Counted from the first letter of the stretch, positions 1 to 9,080 are shown. The stretch: DNA of 64,000 nt from Caldilineaceae bacterium SB0661_bin_34 (GCA_009841145.1 VXMJ01000043.1:17713-81712); one strand, 5' to 3'. Numbers and translations: made by a program. The notes: generated by a model from the letters alone, not told the origin.

Positions 1-735
1 ATCACCGACACGGTGCCTTACCGCACCGCCGGGTTTACCACCATCCTGGGCGCGGAGTTGCATGCTCCGGCGACCAGTCTGGGGGATCCGTGGCATATTC
101 TGGCCGTTGGTTTGCCAGGCGACTTTGCACCGCCGGATGCCGAGGAGACCGGACCCCAACTGGCGGAACGGGCCAAAACCGCTGGCGCCTACGTGGCGGC
201 CGCCCATCCCGCGTGGTACGACCTGACCGATCAGGATTTGCTCTCGGTGCCCGCCGCCGGAGCCTTGGAAATCGTCAATACCACCTGCACCGTACACACC
301 GGCAAAGGGGATAGTACCGGCTACATCGACCGGCTGCTGAGCCAAGGTCACTACTATCAGATCATCGCTACCGACGACGCCCATTTCCGCCCGACACGCC
401 CCGACTGGTGTTCCAACTGGGTGATGGTGCGCAGCCCCAGCTCGGATCCCACGGCATTGCTCGCGGCACTGCACGCCGGGCACTTCTACTCCAGCCAGGG
501 TCCGGAGTTCCTTGAGGTCACGCCGCTGCCAGGCGGCACCGGACTGGCCGTTCGGACATCCCCGGTCCGAACCATTCACCTCACCGGCCGCGGGGCCTCC
601 AACTCCACCGTTGCCGCCGACAGCGACTTCACCACGGCGGAGTTGGATCTGGAGTCAATCAAGGGACCCTTCGCCCGGCTCACCGCCATCGATCACCAGG
701 GGCGCCGCGCTTGGACCAATCCAATCCGCCTCTGA
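1..735 (+). CDS. PHP-type metal-dependent phosphoesterase (3' part)
   Basis: The frame is open from base 1, so the gene starts upstream of the window; the 244 visible residues are the C-terminal part. They resemble PHP-domain phosphoesterases: a GAELHAP stretch, a HILAVGLP strand, an AHPAW segment and an ATDDAHF motif near residue 124, which in this family supply metal-binding His, Glu and Asp residues. The N-terminal HxH pair expected for the family would lie before the window. A GTG at base 13 could serve as a start but would delete the N-terminal metal site, so truncation by the window edge is more likely. The substrate is not evident. The gene converges with the PhyH gene that ends at 846. 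Confidence 0.7.
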   Translation: MTDTVPYRTAGFTTILGAELHAPATSLGDPWHILAVGLPGDFAPPDAEETGPQLAERAKTAGAYVAAAHPAWYDLTDQDLLSVPAAGALEIVNTTCTVHTGKGDSTGYIDRLLSQGHYYQIIATDDAHFRPTRPDWCSNWVMVRSPSSDPTALLAALHAGHFYSSQGPEFLEVTPLPGGTGLAVRTSPVRTIHLTGRGASNSTVAADSDFTTAELDLESIKGPFARLTAIDHQGRRAWTNPIRL

Positions 736-845
736 GAAGCCGGTCGGCGTAGAGCATCGGTGACACTTCCCGCCGGCTCCGGGATGCATTCCGCCTTGTG
801 GGAACAATTCCGGCATAGCCGGGTGCTGAAGACCCCGGTGATTTG

Positions 846-1763
846 TCAGGAGTGGGTGGCCTGGCGAATATAGAGCCGGGTGTCGGAGGTGTCCTCCGGT
901 TGTTCATACCCTTTCCAGGCGTAGGGATCGACACCCGCCACCGGAAAGACCCGGCGCATGTCGGCGCGGGCCACGGAACCGCCTTCCTGGGTTTCCGTCC
1001 AAGGCAGCAGGGACTCGCAGCTCAGGTAGTGATTGACCAGCACACGCCGATAGCTGGTCTCCGTACGGTTCCTCAGGGACTGATGAAGCAGGTACCCGTT
1101 GAAAAAGACCACGCCGCCGGCCTTCACTTCCACCGGGATTTGGGGCGACTCGTCGAACCCGTACGCCATGTCGTCATGGGTGTCGAACTCGTCCGGATCA
1201 CCATGCTTTTTGGTGTGGTAGAGGTAACCCCGTTGCTGGGATCCCGGCAGCACCCACATGCAACCGTTGTCCACATGGGCGTCGTCAATCGCGATCCAGG
1301 CACCAATCAGGGAGCGGTCCCGGGTGGGAATGTAGTTCTCGTCCTGATGCCAGGACTGTCCCGGATAGCCCGGCGGCTTGATGAAGAACATGGACTGCAT
1401 GCACTTGACATTCCCTGACCAGTGGGCCAGATGGGCTCCCGCAATCTGGCTCAACACCCCGCAGATCCGGGGATGCCGGGTGTACTTCTCCATCACCGGG
1501 CTCACGTAGTGCGGCTGGTGAATGGCCAAAATCCGGGAGACCACTTCTTCATCGCTGAGCTCGGCCGGAACGGGCTGGATGGTTTTGTTGGGATAGCCCC
1601 CGCGGGCGACCTTGATGATGTCCTGTTTCAGTTCCTCCAATTCGTCCGGGCTCACCAGATCGGGCACCACCAGATACCCGTGCTCGACATAGAAGGCGAC
1701 CTGCTCCTCATCCACCTCCCGGGGTACGTCAATGCGCGGGCTTGCATACTGGTCTACGGCCAT
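846..1763 (-). CDS. Phytanoyl-CoA dioxygenase (PhyH) family oxygenase
   Basis: The 305-residue product is a predicted Fe(II)/2-oxoglutarate oxygenase of the PhyH family. The metal-binding facial triad is visible: H139 and D141 in SWHQDEN, and H227 in GYLLHQSL. Arg239/240 is placed to bind the 2-oxoglutarate carboxylate. The start at 1763 has a good AAGGAG about 8 bases upstream on the minus strand. It is the last gene of a minus-strand run of binding protein, Ig-like protein and two permeases, so its product probably hydroxylates a compound imported by that transporter. The substrate cannot be read from the sequence. Three more PhyH genes lie in this window. Confidence 0.85.
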   Translation of the reverse strand: MAVDQYASPRIDVPREVDEEQVAFYVEHGYLVVPDLVSPDELEELKQDIIKVARGGYPNKTIQPVPAELSDEEVVSRILAIHQPHYVSPVMEKYTRHPRICGVLSQIAGAHLAHWSGNVKCMQSMFFIKPPGYPGQSWHQDENYIPTRDRSLIGAWIAIDDAHVDNGCMWVLPGSQQRGYLYHTKKHGDPDEFDTHDDMAYGFDESPQIPVEVKAGGVVFFNGYLLHQSLRNRTETSYRRVLVNHYLSCESLLPWTETQEGGSVARADMRRVFPVAGVDPYAWKGYEQPEDTSDTRLYIRQATHS

Positions 1764-1874
1764 GGAAATGTCTCCTTGGAAATTGGTCTGATGGCGTTGG
1801 TTGTCCGGGTGCCTGCGGTCACACCAACGACAGTGTCGGCTCGTGTGCGCCGGGAACCCCGAGACACGCGCCCT

Positions 1875-2768
1875 TCATGCTTTCAATCCCGATTCCACCA
1901 ATCCCTCAACATAGTACTTGCCCAAGGCGAAGAATAGAATGGCCAAGGGGATGGACGCAATTGTGTAACCGGAGAACAATGGCCCCAAGCCGGCTCCGGC
2001 CGTATCCGCCTGCAGCAGGTAGAGACCCACCGAAATGACTCGCTTTGACTTCGAGCTGATGGCGACGAACGGCCATAGGAAGTCGTTCCAGGCCCCAATG
2101 AAATCCAGGACCGCCAGCGTGGCCAGGATGCCGGTGGACATCGGAATCGTGATGTGCCAGATCAGGGCGAAACTGCCGGCCCCGTCAATGCGCGCGGCCT
2201 CGAAAATTTCCTCGGGCAAGCCGGCGAAGAACGCCCGCAGCAGAAAGATGCCGAAGATGGAACCGTTGACGATCCGGGGCACGATCAAGGCCCAGTAGGT
2301 ATCGACCAGGCCGAACTGGGTGTAGACCATGTAGGCGGGTACAAAGGAGAGCACCCACGGCACCAGCAACAGGGCGATGATGGCGTAGTAGATGTGTTCC
2401 CGGAAGGGGAACCGCATGCGCGCGAAGACGTAGGCGGAGACAGTGGAGAGCACAACCATGCCGGCAAAGCCGACCAGGGCGACAAAGAAGGTGTTCAGGA
2501 TGTAGCTCCCGATCTGCTCCCAGGCGGCCATGTAATTCAGAATTCGGAGGGGAAAGCTGACGGTCCACCGTTCGTGCAGGTACTGCAGGGGGTTCTTGAA
2601 CGACACCACCACCATCAGGTAGACGGGGATGATGGACAGGAACAACATCGCCGCGATCGCCGCATGCACCCCGATCCGGGGACGGCGCCAGGAACGGGGT
2701 CCGGACGCCGGCTGGAGGCGGACTGCCGTGGGTGGTGGTTTAGTGTCCCGAGTCATGGCGATGGACAT
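1875..2768 (-). CDS. Carbohydrate ABC transporter permease, MalG/UgpE type
   Basis: The 297-residue inner-membrane permease has about six hydrophobic segments and the EAA loop (LPEEIFEAARIDGAG) that contacts the ATPase in binding-protein-dependent importers. The frame is open far upstream of the real start, but upstream residues are low-complexity shadow of the next permease; ATG at 2768, five bases after the stop of the upstream permease, gives a normal family length. It pairs with the MalF-type permease at 2774-3742 and the binding protein at 4239-5765. No ATPase gene accompanies it. The family usually moves sugars, glycerol phosphate or related polyols. Confidence 0.9.
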   Translation of the reverse strand: MSIAMTRDTKPPPTAVRLQPASGPRSWRRPRIGVHAAIAAMLFLSIIPVYLMVVVSFKNPLQYLHERWTVSFPLRILNYMAAWEQIGSYILNTFFVALVGFAGMVVLSTVSAYVFARMRFPFREHIYYAIIALLLVPWVLSFVPAYMVYTQFGLVDTYWALIVPRIVNGSIFGIFLLRAFFAGLPEEIFEAARIDGAGSFALIWHITIPMSTGILATLAVLDFIGAWNDFLWPFVAISSKSKRVISVGLYLLQADTAGAGLGPLFSGYTIASIPLAILFFALGKYYVEGLVESGLKA

Positions 2769-2773
2769 GGCCC

Positions 2774-3742
2774 CTACTGGTAGTGGGGCCGCAATGTCTT
2801 GTTGATCAGGAAAATCAGGGCCAATCCCAGGATGAACAGCAACAGGCCGATGGCCGACGCGTAGCCAAATTGCCCGGTGTTGAAGGCCCGGGTGTACATC
2901 GTCATGCCGGGCACGCTGGTGACGTACCCGGGTCCGCCCCGGGTCAGCACCAGAATGATCTGGAAGCTTTGGGTCGCGCCCAGCATGGCCAGGATGACCA
3001 GCAGGCGGACCTGGCCCATAACCAGGGGCAGGTCCATGGACACCACGCGGCGCAGCCAGGAACATCCGTCCAGCAGGCAGGAATCGAATACGGAAGAGGA
3101 GATTTGACTCAGCCCTCCCAGGAAGATCAGGGTTCCGATGGACGCCACCCAAGGGAAGTTGACGGCCATGATGGCGTACAGGGCGGTCTTGGGGTCCCCC
3201 AGCCAATCGCGGGCCAAAATGTCAAGGCCGACGGCTTCCAGGAAATCGTTCAAGGGACCGAGGCCCGGGTCATAGATGTGGCTCCAGAGCAGCATGGCCA
3301 CGATCTGGGGCACGAGCATGGGCAACACCACCAGGAACCGGTAGAACTCCTTGGTGGTGGCCGACCGAATGGCGAAGATGAGCTCGGCCATGACAAACGG
3401 CATGCCCACATGGGCGAACAAGGAGTACACCAGGAACCGCGCCACGTTGGCGAATTCGCGGCCGGACTCCGGGTAATGCAGGAGATAGTGGCTGAAATTC
3501 TCCAGCCCCACGAACGCGGCTTCACGAGTGGGACGCCATTCGAAGAAGGCCCGCGAAAGCCCCAACAGGGGAGGGTAGTAATTGAAGATCAGCAGCAATA
3601 CGACGACGGGTGCCAACAAGGCGTACGCCAACCAGGAGCGGCGCACATTGGCCCAGGTTATGGTGTCCCGGCTGTCAGTTTCGAGCCGCCTATCCTCCGC
3701 GGGAGCGGAGAACACGGACTCGGGCAAATCTGCGCGTGCCAT
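2774..3742 (-). CDS. Carbohydrate ABC transporter permease, MalF/UgpA type
   Basis: The 322-residue permease has an N-terminal cytoplasmic stretch of about 30 residues, then six or so membrane segments starting at WLAYALLAPVVVLLLI. The EAA-like loop reads SSSVFDSCLLDGCSW, a weaker match than in the other permeases here, with Cys and Ser in place of the usual Glu-Ala-Ala. It probably forms the membrane pore as a heterodimer with the next gene. Start ATG at 3742 follows the Ig-like gene by 41 bases. The ribosome site is weak, which suggests translation depends on the upstream genes. Confidence 0.88.
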   Translation of the reverse strand: MARADLPESVFSAPAEDRRLETDSRDTITWANVRRSWLAYALLAPVVVLLLIFNYYPPLLGLSRAFFEWRPTREAAFVGLENFSHYLLHYPESGREFANVARFLVYSLFAHVGMPFVMAELIFAIRSATTKEFYRFLVVLPMLVPQIVAMLLWSHIYDPGLGPLNDFLEAVGLDILARDWLGDPKTALYAIMAVNFPWVASIGTLIFLGGLSQISSSVFDSCLLDGCSWLRRVVSMDLPLVMGQVRLLVILAMLGATQSFQIILVLTRGGPGYVTSVPGMTMYTRAFNTGQFGYASAIGLLLFILGLALIFLINKTLRPHYQ

Positions 3743-3783
3743 TCAGGGAATAGGGTTCGGGTGAGGATCGCCGGTTCGCGGCC

Positions 3784-4212
3784 CTAGGCATCCGGAGTTG
3801 CGAGCGGCACAACCACCAAGTGGCGCTTCCCCACCTCCACCAGCCGACCGACATTGATGTCCATGGCGTAAATCTTGGCCTCGTCGTGAGGGTCGTACAC
3901 GCTTGCCGGGTTGGGGGTGTAGACGGTTTGGGCCATCCCCTCCTCGTCCGTGATCACCCAATCGGGGATCACCAGGCCGCTGCCGGTGTCGATCCACAAC
4001 TGCACCAGGTCGCCGGCGCGCGGTTGACCGTGTTCCGTGACCCGCAGGGTGATGACGGTGGCACTCTTGCCATCCGCCACCACCCGCGGCGGATCCAGCC
4101 AGGATTCGATGACTACATCGTCCAAGCGGGCCTTGGAAAGAGCCCAGTCGGATCCCGCAACCACCAGCAGGGCCGCCAGCGATCCCGCGACAATCAGCCG
4201 CCAGGGAATCAT
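3784..4212 (-). CDS. Small exported protein with a bacterial Ig-like fold
   Basis: The 142-residue product has an uncleaved or cleaved N-terminal membrane segment (about residues 5-21), then a beta-rich domain. The domain contains VVADGKSATVITLRVTEHG and VTDEEGMAQTVYTPN, the pattern of invasin/intimin-type (Big_1) Ig-like domains. It sits between a binding protein gene and the permease genes, 26 bases after one and 41 bases before the other, so it is probably co-transcribed. Such a protein is not a normal part of this importer type. It may be a periplasmic or surface partner of the binding protein. The fold assignment is from pattern only. Confidence 0.6.
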   Translation of the reverse strand: MIPWRLIVAGSLAALLVVAGSDWALSKARLDDVVIESWLDPPRVVADGKSATVITLRVTEHGQPRAGDLVQLWIDTGSGLVIPDWVITDEEGMAQTVYTPNPASVYDPHDEAKIYAMDINVGRLVEVGKRHLVVVPLATPDA

Positions 4213-4238
4213 GGAGCTGGCCAGCCAGGTTGCGGTTT

Positions 4239-5765
4239 TTACGAATCCTTCAGTTCCTCCAGCGAAGCGGCATACCGATCGGCGCCGTCGCTGGTTTCCT
4301 GATGCTGGCGCGCGAAGAATGTTTCGTCATCGATTTGCCCGCTGGCCCAGGCCACGAACACCTTGCGCAACTCGTTGAAGTGGGTGTTGTCAAAGTAGAG
4401 GGCTTCGCCCCACCACGCGATCTGGTACTGCCACTGGGGCACCTTGAACGAGGCCACCTCGGAGAACAGCGGCCCCAAGGGAGCGTCGACAGTGGCCGGG
4501 ATGCCGTATTGGTTCTCGTTGACCAGGAACGCGTTGTTTTCCGGTTCCGTGATCCACTGGAGCCAGGCCACCGCCTCGGCCATGGAATCGTTTTGCTCGA
4601 CCGCGTCCCGGATGATGGCGGTGTCCGGACCGTTGATGGCGGTCACCAGGTCATAGGGAACCTTGCCGTCGCCAGGGGTAAAGGTTGGGGGCGTGTTCCC
4701 TGCCGGGAAATCGGCGTCGGTGACGTACGGGGGCGGAATCATGGCGCGGTCGAAGGTGATCAGCGGATCGTTCATCTGCCGCGAAAACTCCCAGGCACCG
4801 GTGGTGCGGATACCGATTTCGCCGTTGCGCCACATGGAATCGAGGTCCGCCGTAGCCCAGCCGTCAACCCATGTGTCGCTCAGCTGCTTGAATTCCAGCC
4901 AGGCGGTCCGGTAATCGTCGGTCAGGGGGCCGATGAGGCCGTCGCGGAAGGCCGGCAACGCTTCTTCGGCTCCGACGAACAGGTCCCCGTTCGTGTCCAT
5001 GACCGCACATTCGTCCTGCAGCATGGACACAAGCAGCTGCAGGGCAACCGGCCACACGTTGCCGTCCTGGGCTTCGGGAGGCCACGGCGACAAACCACTG
5101 CCGGCTTCCTTCAGCGCCTGACAGACCTCCTTTTGCTCGGTCCAGGTCGCGGGTGCATCCATCCCGATTTGGTCGAGCCAATCCTGGTTGTAGGCCAATC
5201 CCACTTCCACACCGGGATATGGGTGCTGGACTGGCGCACAATAGGTCTTGCCGTCCCCGAACACCAACGACTGCATCAACGTGGGATAGAAGGAATCGTT
5301 CCAGGAATCATATTGCGGCGCGAATTGATTCTTCTCGGCCAGATGGTCGTCGATAGGGATGGTCCATCCATTCTGAATGGGGATTTCGTGCAACGGCCGC
5401 ACCACCTGCGGTGCGTTGCCCGCGGCGATGAGGGGCGTGAACCAGGTGGGCCAAAAGGCATCCCCGGAGACGCCTTCGGGGACCTCGGGGAACGGTACCC
5501 ACTCAATCTCCACATGGGGGTAATGTTCCTTGAAAGCCTCGGCCAGAATGCGCGGCGCATTGGTCACGAACGGGTTCTCGGCGGACCGTTCCGTGTGTTC
5601 GGAGGGGGTATAGCAATTGACCCGAAGCAGTTTCGCCTCGACGGTCATGCCGTCCTCCGCCGCAGCCGGCGCCTCTGCCGCCGGGGCACAGGCTGCCAGG
5701 ATCGCCAGACTGCCCGCAGCGCCGGTCATGGTCAGGAATGTTCGTCTTCCAACTGTTTGCTTCAT
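4239..5765 (-). CDS. Extracellular solute-binding protein, family 1 (Tat lipoprotein)
   Basis: The 508-residue product starts with a twin-arginine lipoprotein signal: R7-R8 in VGRRTFLTM, a hydrophobic stretch and a LAAC lipobox with Cys26 as the lipid-bearing residue. ATG at 5765 was chosen because GGAG lies about 8 bases upstream and the signal starts there; the longer open frame adds unrelated residues. The body resembles MalE/UgpB-type binding proteins, which deliver sugars or similar solutes to the permeases. It heads a minus-strand operon with the Ig-like protein, two permeases and PhyH. It is somewhat longer than the other three binding proteins in the window. Confidence 0.9.
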   Translation of the reverse strand: MKQTVGRRTFLTMTGAAGSLAILAACAPAAEAPAAAEDGMTVEAKLLRVNCYTPSEHTERSAENPFVTNAPRILAEAFKEHYPHVEIEWVPFPEVPEGVSGDAFWPTWFTPLIAAGNAPQVVRPLHEIPIQNGWTIPIDDHLAEKNQFAPQYDSWNDSFYPTLMQSLVFGDGKTYCAPVQHPYPGVEVGLAYNQDWLDQIGMDAPATWTEQKEVCQALKEAGSGLSPWPPEAQDGNVWPVALQLLVSMLQDECAVMDTNGDLFVGAEEALPAFRDGLIGPLTDDYRTAWLEFKQLSDTWVDGWATADLDSMWRNGEIGIRTTGAWEFSRQMNDPLITFDRAMIPPPYVTDADFPAGNTPPTFTPGDGKVPYDLVTAINGPDTAIIRDAVEQNDSMAEAVAWLQWITEPENNAFLVNENQYGIPATVDAPLGPLFSEVASFKVPQWQYQIAWWGEALYFDNTHFNELRKVFVAWASGQIDDETFFARQHQETSDGADRYAASLEELKDS

Positions 5766-5834
5766 CTTGTTCTCCTTTGCCGGGGACCCCAACTGTAGAT
5801 GAGACGCTGCGCAGACACGCCTGTCAACACCCAA

Positions 5835-6310
5835 GGCTGCGAGGTGACTTCACGAAATTGCGGCTCAATTTAACCCTCCCCAAAAACGGCCCCAAATCGA
5901 CCTACACGGAACCTGTCGCGCCTTGAGGTGCTGCGACCATTGCGCCGGCTGGCACCGGCATGGCACGGTGCCCCGGATGGTGACCGACTTCGGAAAAACG
6001 GACCTTGACGGTCCATCACCATCGCGGCCAAGTCTGCGGTCGCACAGTGACCGTAGCTGCTACGGACTTGCGTTGTCTTCCTGCCTGCACGGCCTGAAGC
6101 CGGGCCATGGGGGCGTGGCGGGCCACCCGATGCCTGCCCCTGTTGCGGCAGCCGCGCCTGATAGTGCAACGGGCACCCATCTCCGCCCCCTGATAGTCTT
6201 GGGTCCGGGCTGCGGGGTGGGTGTCTTCATCCTGTGGCGGTACGTCCCGCAGGTGGCCGAGTACCTGCCGCATCACAGGTTTTTCCGGGTTGTAGCATGC
6301 GTACAACTTG
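5835..6310. other. Intergenic stretch with traces of a dead transposase
   Basis: No intact gene is visible. Around 6129-6150 a short frame reads DACPCCGSRA followed by two stops, like a transposase zinc ribbon. Around 6209-6225 a 17-base exact match to 36265-36281 starts a region similar to the transposase relic there. This suggests remains of one IS family, but the evidence is short. The left part (5835-6100) also lies upstream of the binding protein start at 5765 and should carry its promoter; none was identified with confidence. Confidence 0.35.
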
Positions 6311-6890
6311 CCCTCGGAGAGCGACCACTGCAAGGTCAAGGGGCAAGGGCGCAACCAGCTGCGGGCGGTCGAGCAGAAGCACCGGGCCAAGGACCACACC
6401 CACAAGGCCCATGCCATCCAGTGCAACAACCTTGGACACCAACAGCGGCACCGGCGGCAGACCCTGTACCATAAACAGGTGCGCGATCACCTCTGCCAGG
6501 CCGCCCATACCGTCGTGGGCAAGGGCATCATGGCGGACGCCCTCACTTCGATGTCTCGCCGTTGGCCTTGGTCAATCCAGCCTACACTGCGCAAATCGAC
6601 TCCTGGACGGGCCTGTTGCAGGGCACGCGTCGCGGGGACCGGTTTTACTGTCTCGAAGGGGCTGTGCTGGACGCGGACACCAATACCGCCTGCAACATTC
6701 TGGCGAGGCTGTACCACGACGGGATTGGGTTGTACACGCCCTACCGGAGAGGTGAAAGCCCTGCTCGCGGAACGAACCGGGGCAGCGAAGGGGACTGTCC
6801 GCCCCGGACTCGAGTTGCGGGGGCATGCAACAAAGCCCCCATTAACCGAGAGCGGATGCTCCGCGCCGATGCCGAAGGGTGCCGGTTAAT
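6311..6890 (+). pseudogene. Decayed TnpB (IS607-type), copy 1
   Basis: The translated pieces match the TnpB at the right edge of the window from its residue 250 onward (ESDxxKVKGQxRN, then LEQKHR, then CQAAHxVV). About 33 residues are then missing, including the CEDLT segment with the catalytic Glu of RuvC-II. The match resumes at KGxMADxLTSMSRR. A frameshift near 6570 and another near 6750 split the C-terminal part, which still contains VNPAYTAQID and LDADTNTACNILARLY, the RuvC-III region. The N-terminal 250 residues are absent. It cannot make an active nuclease. It ends just before the 3' end of the ABC exporter gene on the other strand. Confidence 0.85.
6769..6890 (+). ncRNA. Candidate omega-RNA (reRNA) scaffold at the 3' end of TnpB copy 1
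   Basis: These 122 bases align without gaps to 27499-27620 (minus strand), about 80% identical by hand count. Possible structure: GTTGC (6814-6818) pairs with GCAAC (6827-6831). The loop GGGGGC (6819-6824) can pair with GCCCCC (6835-6840) as a pseudoknot. ATTAACCG (6841-6848) pairs perfectly with CGGTTAAT (6883-6890). In TnpB elements the guide RNA scaffold overlaps the 3' end of tnpB and runs to the right end of the element, which is the position here. The region also encodes the TnpB C-terminus, so part of the conservation may be coding. No expression evidence is available. Confidence 0.5.
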
Positions 6891-6910
6891 AGGAACATTT
6901 CCGCCTCCCC

Positions 6911-8830
6911 CTACAGTACCTCCTCGCATTGAGCCACTATCCGACCGTTGGACAGCACAATTCCATCCTCACAACGGCATTCGATGCGACCCGCATCGAA
7001 TTGCTCTGCGTAGAGGTTGGCGTACAGACCATCCCGGGTCAACAGTTCCTGATGGGTGCCCTGTTCAACGATACGCCCCTGATCGACCCCAAAGATCACA
7101 TCGGCGGACATGATGGTGGATAGCCGATGTGCGATGGCAATCGTGGTGCATCGATCCATCAGAGGTTCAAGGGCTGCCTGAACGTAACGCTCGCTGGCCG
7201 TGTCCAAGGCGGAAGTCGCCTCATCCAGAATCAGGATTCGGGGATCATGGAGGATCACGCGGGCAATGGAGAGACGTTGCCGCTCTCCGCCGGAAAGGCG
7301 ATAACCGCGTTCGCCCACGACCGTATCGTAGCCATCGGGAAACTGCATGATGCGCTCATGGATAAAGGCAGCCCGAGCGGCTTCTTCCATCTCATCCCGG
7401 GTGGCATCCGGGTTGCCGTAAAGAAGGTTGTCGCGCAAGCTGGCATGAAACAGATAGCTTTCCTGTGTGACGTAGCCAACCAGGTCGGCCAAGGATGCCA
7501 GCTGAATGTCCCGCACATCGTTGCCATCAATCAGTACGGCCCCTTCCGTTACATCGTACAGACGGGGAATGAGATACGAGATCGTGGTCTTGCCGGCCCC
7601 GCTGGGACCAATGAATGCCGCCAACTGCCCAGGCTCAATCCGGAAGCTCACGTCGTCCAGTGCCCACCGTTGTTCCGAGTCTCGACCCTGACTGCCGTGG
7701 TCCGTTGCCTCGGCCCGAGCCTCATATTCCAATCGCACCCGGTCAAAGGTAATCCGGCCCTTCACGGCATGACGGTCGAGAGGCAAGGCGCCAGGCGCAT
7801 CCACGATCTCGGGCTTGATGTCCAGATAGCCAAATATGCGCTCGAACAAGGCCAACGACGACTGCAGCTCGACGGATACCTGAAGCAGACTGCCTATGGG
7901 GAAAAACAGACGCGACTGCAGCGTGGTAAAGGCCACGATGGTGCCCGACGTGATGCCCGAGGGAGCATCGCCCCTGAGGAGATAACCCGCTATCACATAG
8001 ACCAGAACAGGGGCAAGCGAGAAGAAAATTTGCATCACGGTGAAAAAGGCCTGCCCCGTCATCTGGCGACGAATGGTCAGGTCGGCCAGACGCTGGTTCT
8101 GTCGGTGAAAGCGTTCAATCTCCTGGTCCTGGCGTCCAAAGAGCTTGGCGAGCATGATGCCGGAGATGGACAGCGTTTCCTGGGTGATGGCCGTCATGTC
8201 CGCCGCCGTCTGCTGGGCCTCCGCCGAGACCGCCCGCCGCCGTGCCCCAACCGTCTTCGAAAGCAGGGCAAAGACGGGCACGGTTGCGATGGACACCAAC
8301 GCAATTTCCCAGGACAGGATGAACATGGCCACCAGGGTGCTGATAAAGACGACACTGTTGGACAGGACATTGGACACCGTGCTGGTGACCACGTTTTGGA
8401 TGCTGCCTACATCATTGGCCACGCGCGACTGGATTTCACCGGTGCGGGTGTTCGTGAAAAAGCTGAGAGGCAGCATCTGGAGATGTGTATAGAGCCTGTC
8501 CCGCAGATCCCGCATGACCTGCTGGCCTATCCGATTGGTAAAGAGAGTCTGCACAACACCCAGACCGCCGTTCAGCACCGTAATGCCCGCCATGATGCTG
8601 GCGACAAGCCAAAGCAATGAGAGATTGGGCTCCCCTTCGGGTGGGAAAAGCGCCGAGTCGAACACAAACCGAATTAGTACGGGATTCACCACCCCCAGCC
8701 CGGCGGTAATCAGGATCAGGATGCCGACAAGGCCGACTCTGACCCAGTAAGGCTGGAATGTTCCGGCAATACGATGTACCAGGCCCTGTCTGGTGGCGAC
8801 ATCCTCAGGTCGTTGGTTGTTGTCATTCAT
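6911..8830 (-). CDS. ABC exporter, fused membrane and ATPase half-transporter (MsbA/MdlB type)
   Basis: The 639-residue product has six membrane segments in residues 25-320 and an ATPase domain from about 358. The Walker A motif GPSGAGKTT is at 408-416, signature LSGGERQ at 512-518, Walker B ILILDE at 532-537, and the switch His is in AHRLST. Length and order fit homodimeric lipid or drug exporters. A short extra stretch before the ATPase domain (ARAEATDHGSQGRDSEQ, about 371-387) interrupts the first beta sheet and is unusual. The gene stands alone between the TnpB relic and hicAB. The exported substrate is unknown. Confidence 0.92.
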   Translation of the reverse strand: MNDNNQRPEDVATRQGLVHRIAGTFQPYWVRVGLVGILILITAGLGVVNPVLIRFVFDSALFPPEGEPNLSLLWLVASIMAGITVLNGGLGVVQTLFTNRIGQQVMRDLRDRLYTHLQMLPLSFFTNTRTGEIQSRVANDVGSIQNVVTSTVSNVLSNSVVFISTLVAMFILSWEIALVSIATVPVFALLSKTVGARRRAVSAEAQQTAADMTAITQETLSISGIMLAKLFGRQDQEIERFHRQNQRLADLTIRRQMTGQAFFTVMQIFFSLAPVLVYVIAGYLLRGDAPSGITSGTIVAFTTLQSRLFFPIGSLLQVSVELQSSLALFERIFGYLDIKPEIVDAPGALPLDRHAVKGRITFDRVRLEYEARAEATDHGSQGRDSEQRWALDDVSFRIEPGQLAAFIGPSGAGKTTISYLIPRLYDVTEGAVLIDGNDVRDIQLASLADLVGYVTQESYLFHASLRDNLLYGNPDATRDEMEEAARAAFIHERIMQFPDGYDTVVGERGYRLSGGERQRLSIARVILHDPRILILDEATSALDTASERYVQAALEPLMDRCTTIAIAHRLSTIMSADVIFGVDQGRIVEQGTHQELLTRDGLYANLYAEQFDAGRIECRCEDGIVLSNGRIVAQCEEVL

Positions 8831-9051
8831 ACTTGGTTTTCCCGAAACCTGCAGTGTTCCAAGCTGGATTGCAAGGGGCCTCCGGATGGTTCAGGCCAAT
8901 CTCGGCCAAGAAGGCATCCATTGAGGCGCATGGTGTCCGTTGAACCAACCCGTCGCCTTTTTGACAGCTTCCAACGTCCCGGGCAAAGCGTGGTGACAAT
9001 GTTGTGACCGCTCTGACCCAACAACACGGGTGATGCCCTACCTCTTGAAAT

Positions 9052-9073
9052 ATGGTAGCAGTAATGCTATCAT
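9052..9073. promoter_or_regulatory. Inverted repeat, probable hicAB operator
   Basis: ATGGTAGCA and TGCTATCAT flank the spacer GTAA, forming a 9+9 base inverted repeat with one mismatch. It lies just before the toxin gene start at 9081. HicB antitoxins of the ribbon-helix-helix or HTH type repress their own operon by binding such palindromes, so this is a reasonable autoregulatory site. No binding evidence exists. Confidence 0.5.
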
Positions 9074-9080
9074 TTCCCTG

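Noticed and set aside
2769..3206. Upstream extension of the permease at 1875-2768
   Set aside because: It overlaps the other permease and has no family match; ATG 2768 fits length and spacing.
4230..5798. Long open frame on the plus strand opposite the binding protein gene
   Set aside because: It mirrors a gene with a clear Tat signal and family features; its own residues match no family and are a product of GC-rich codon bias.
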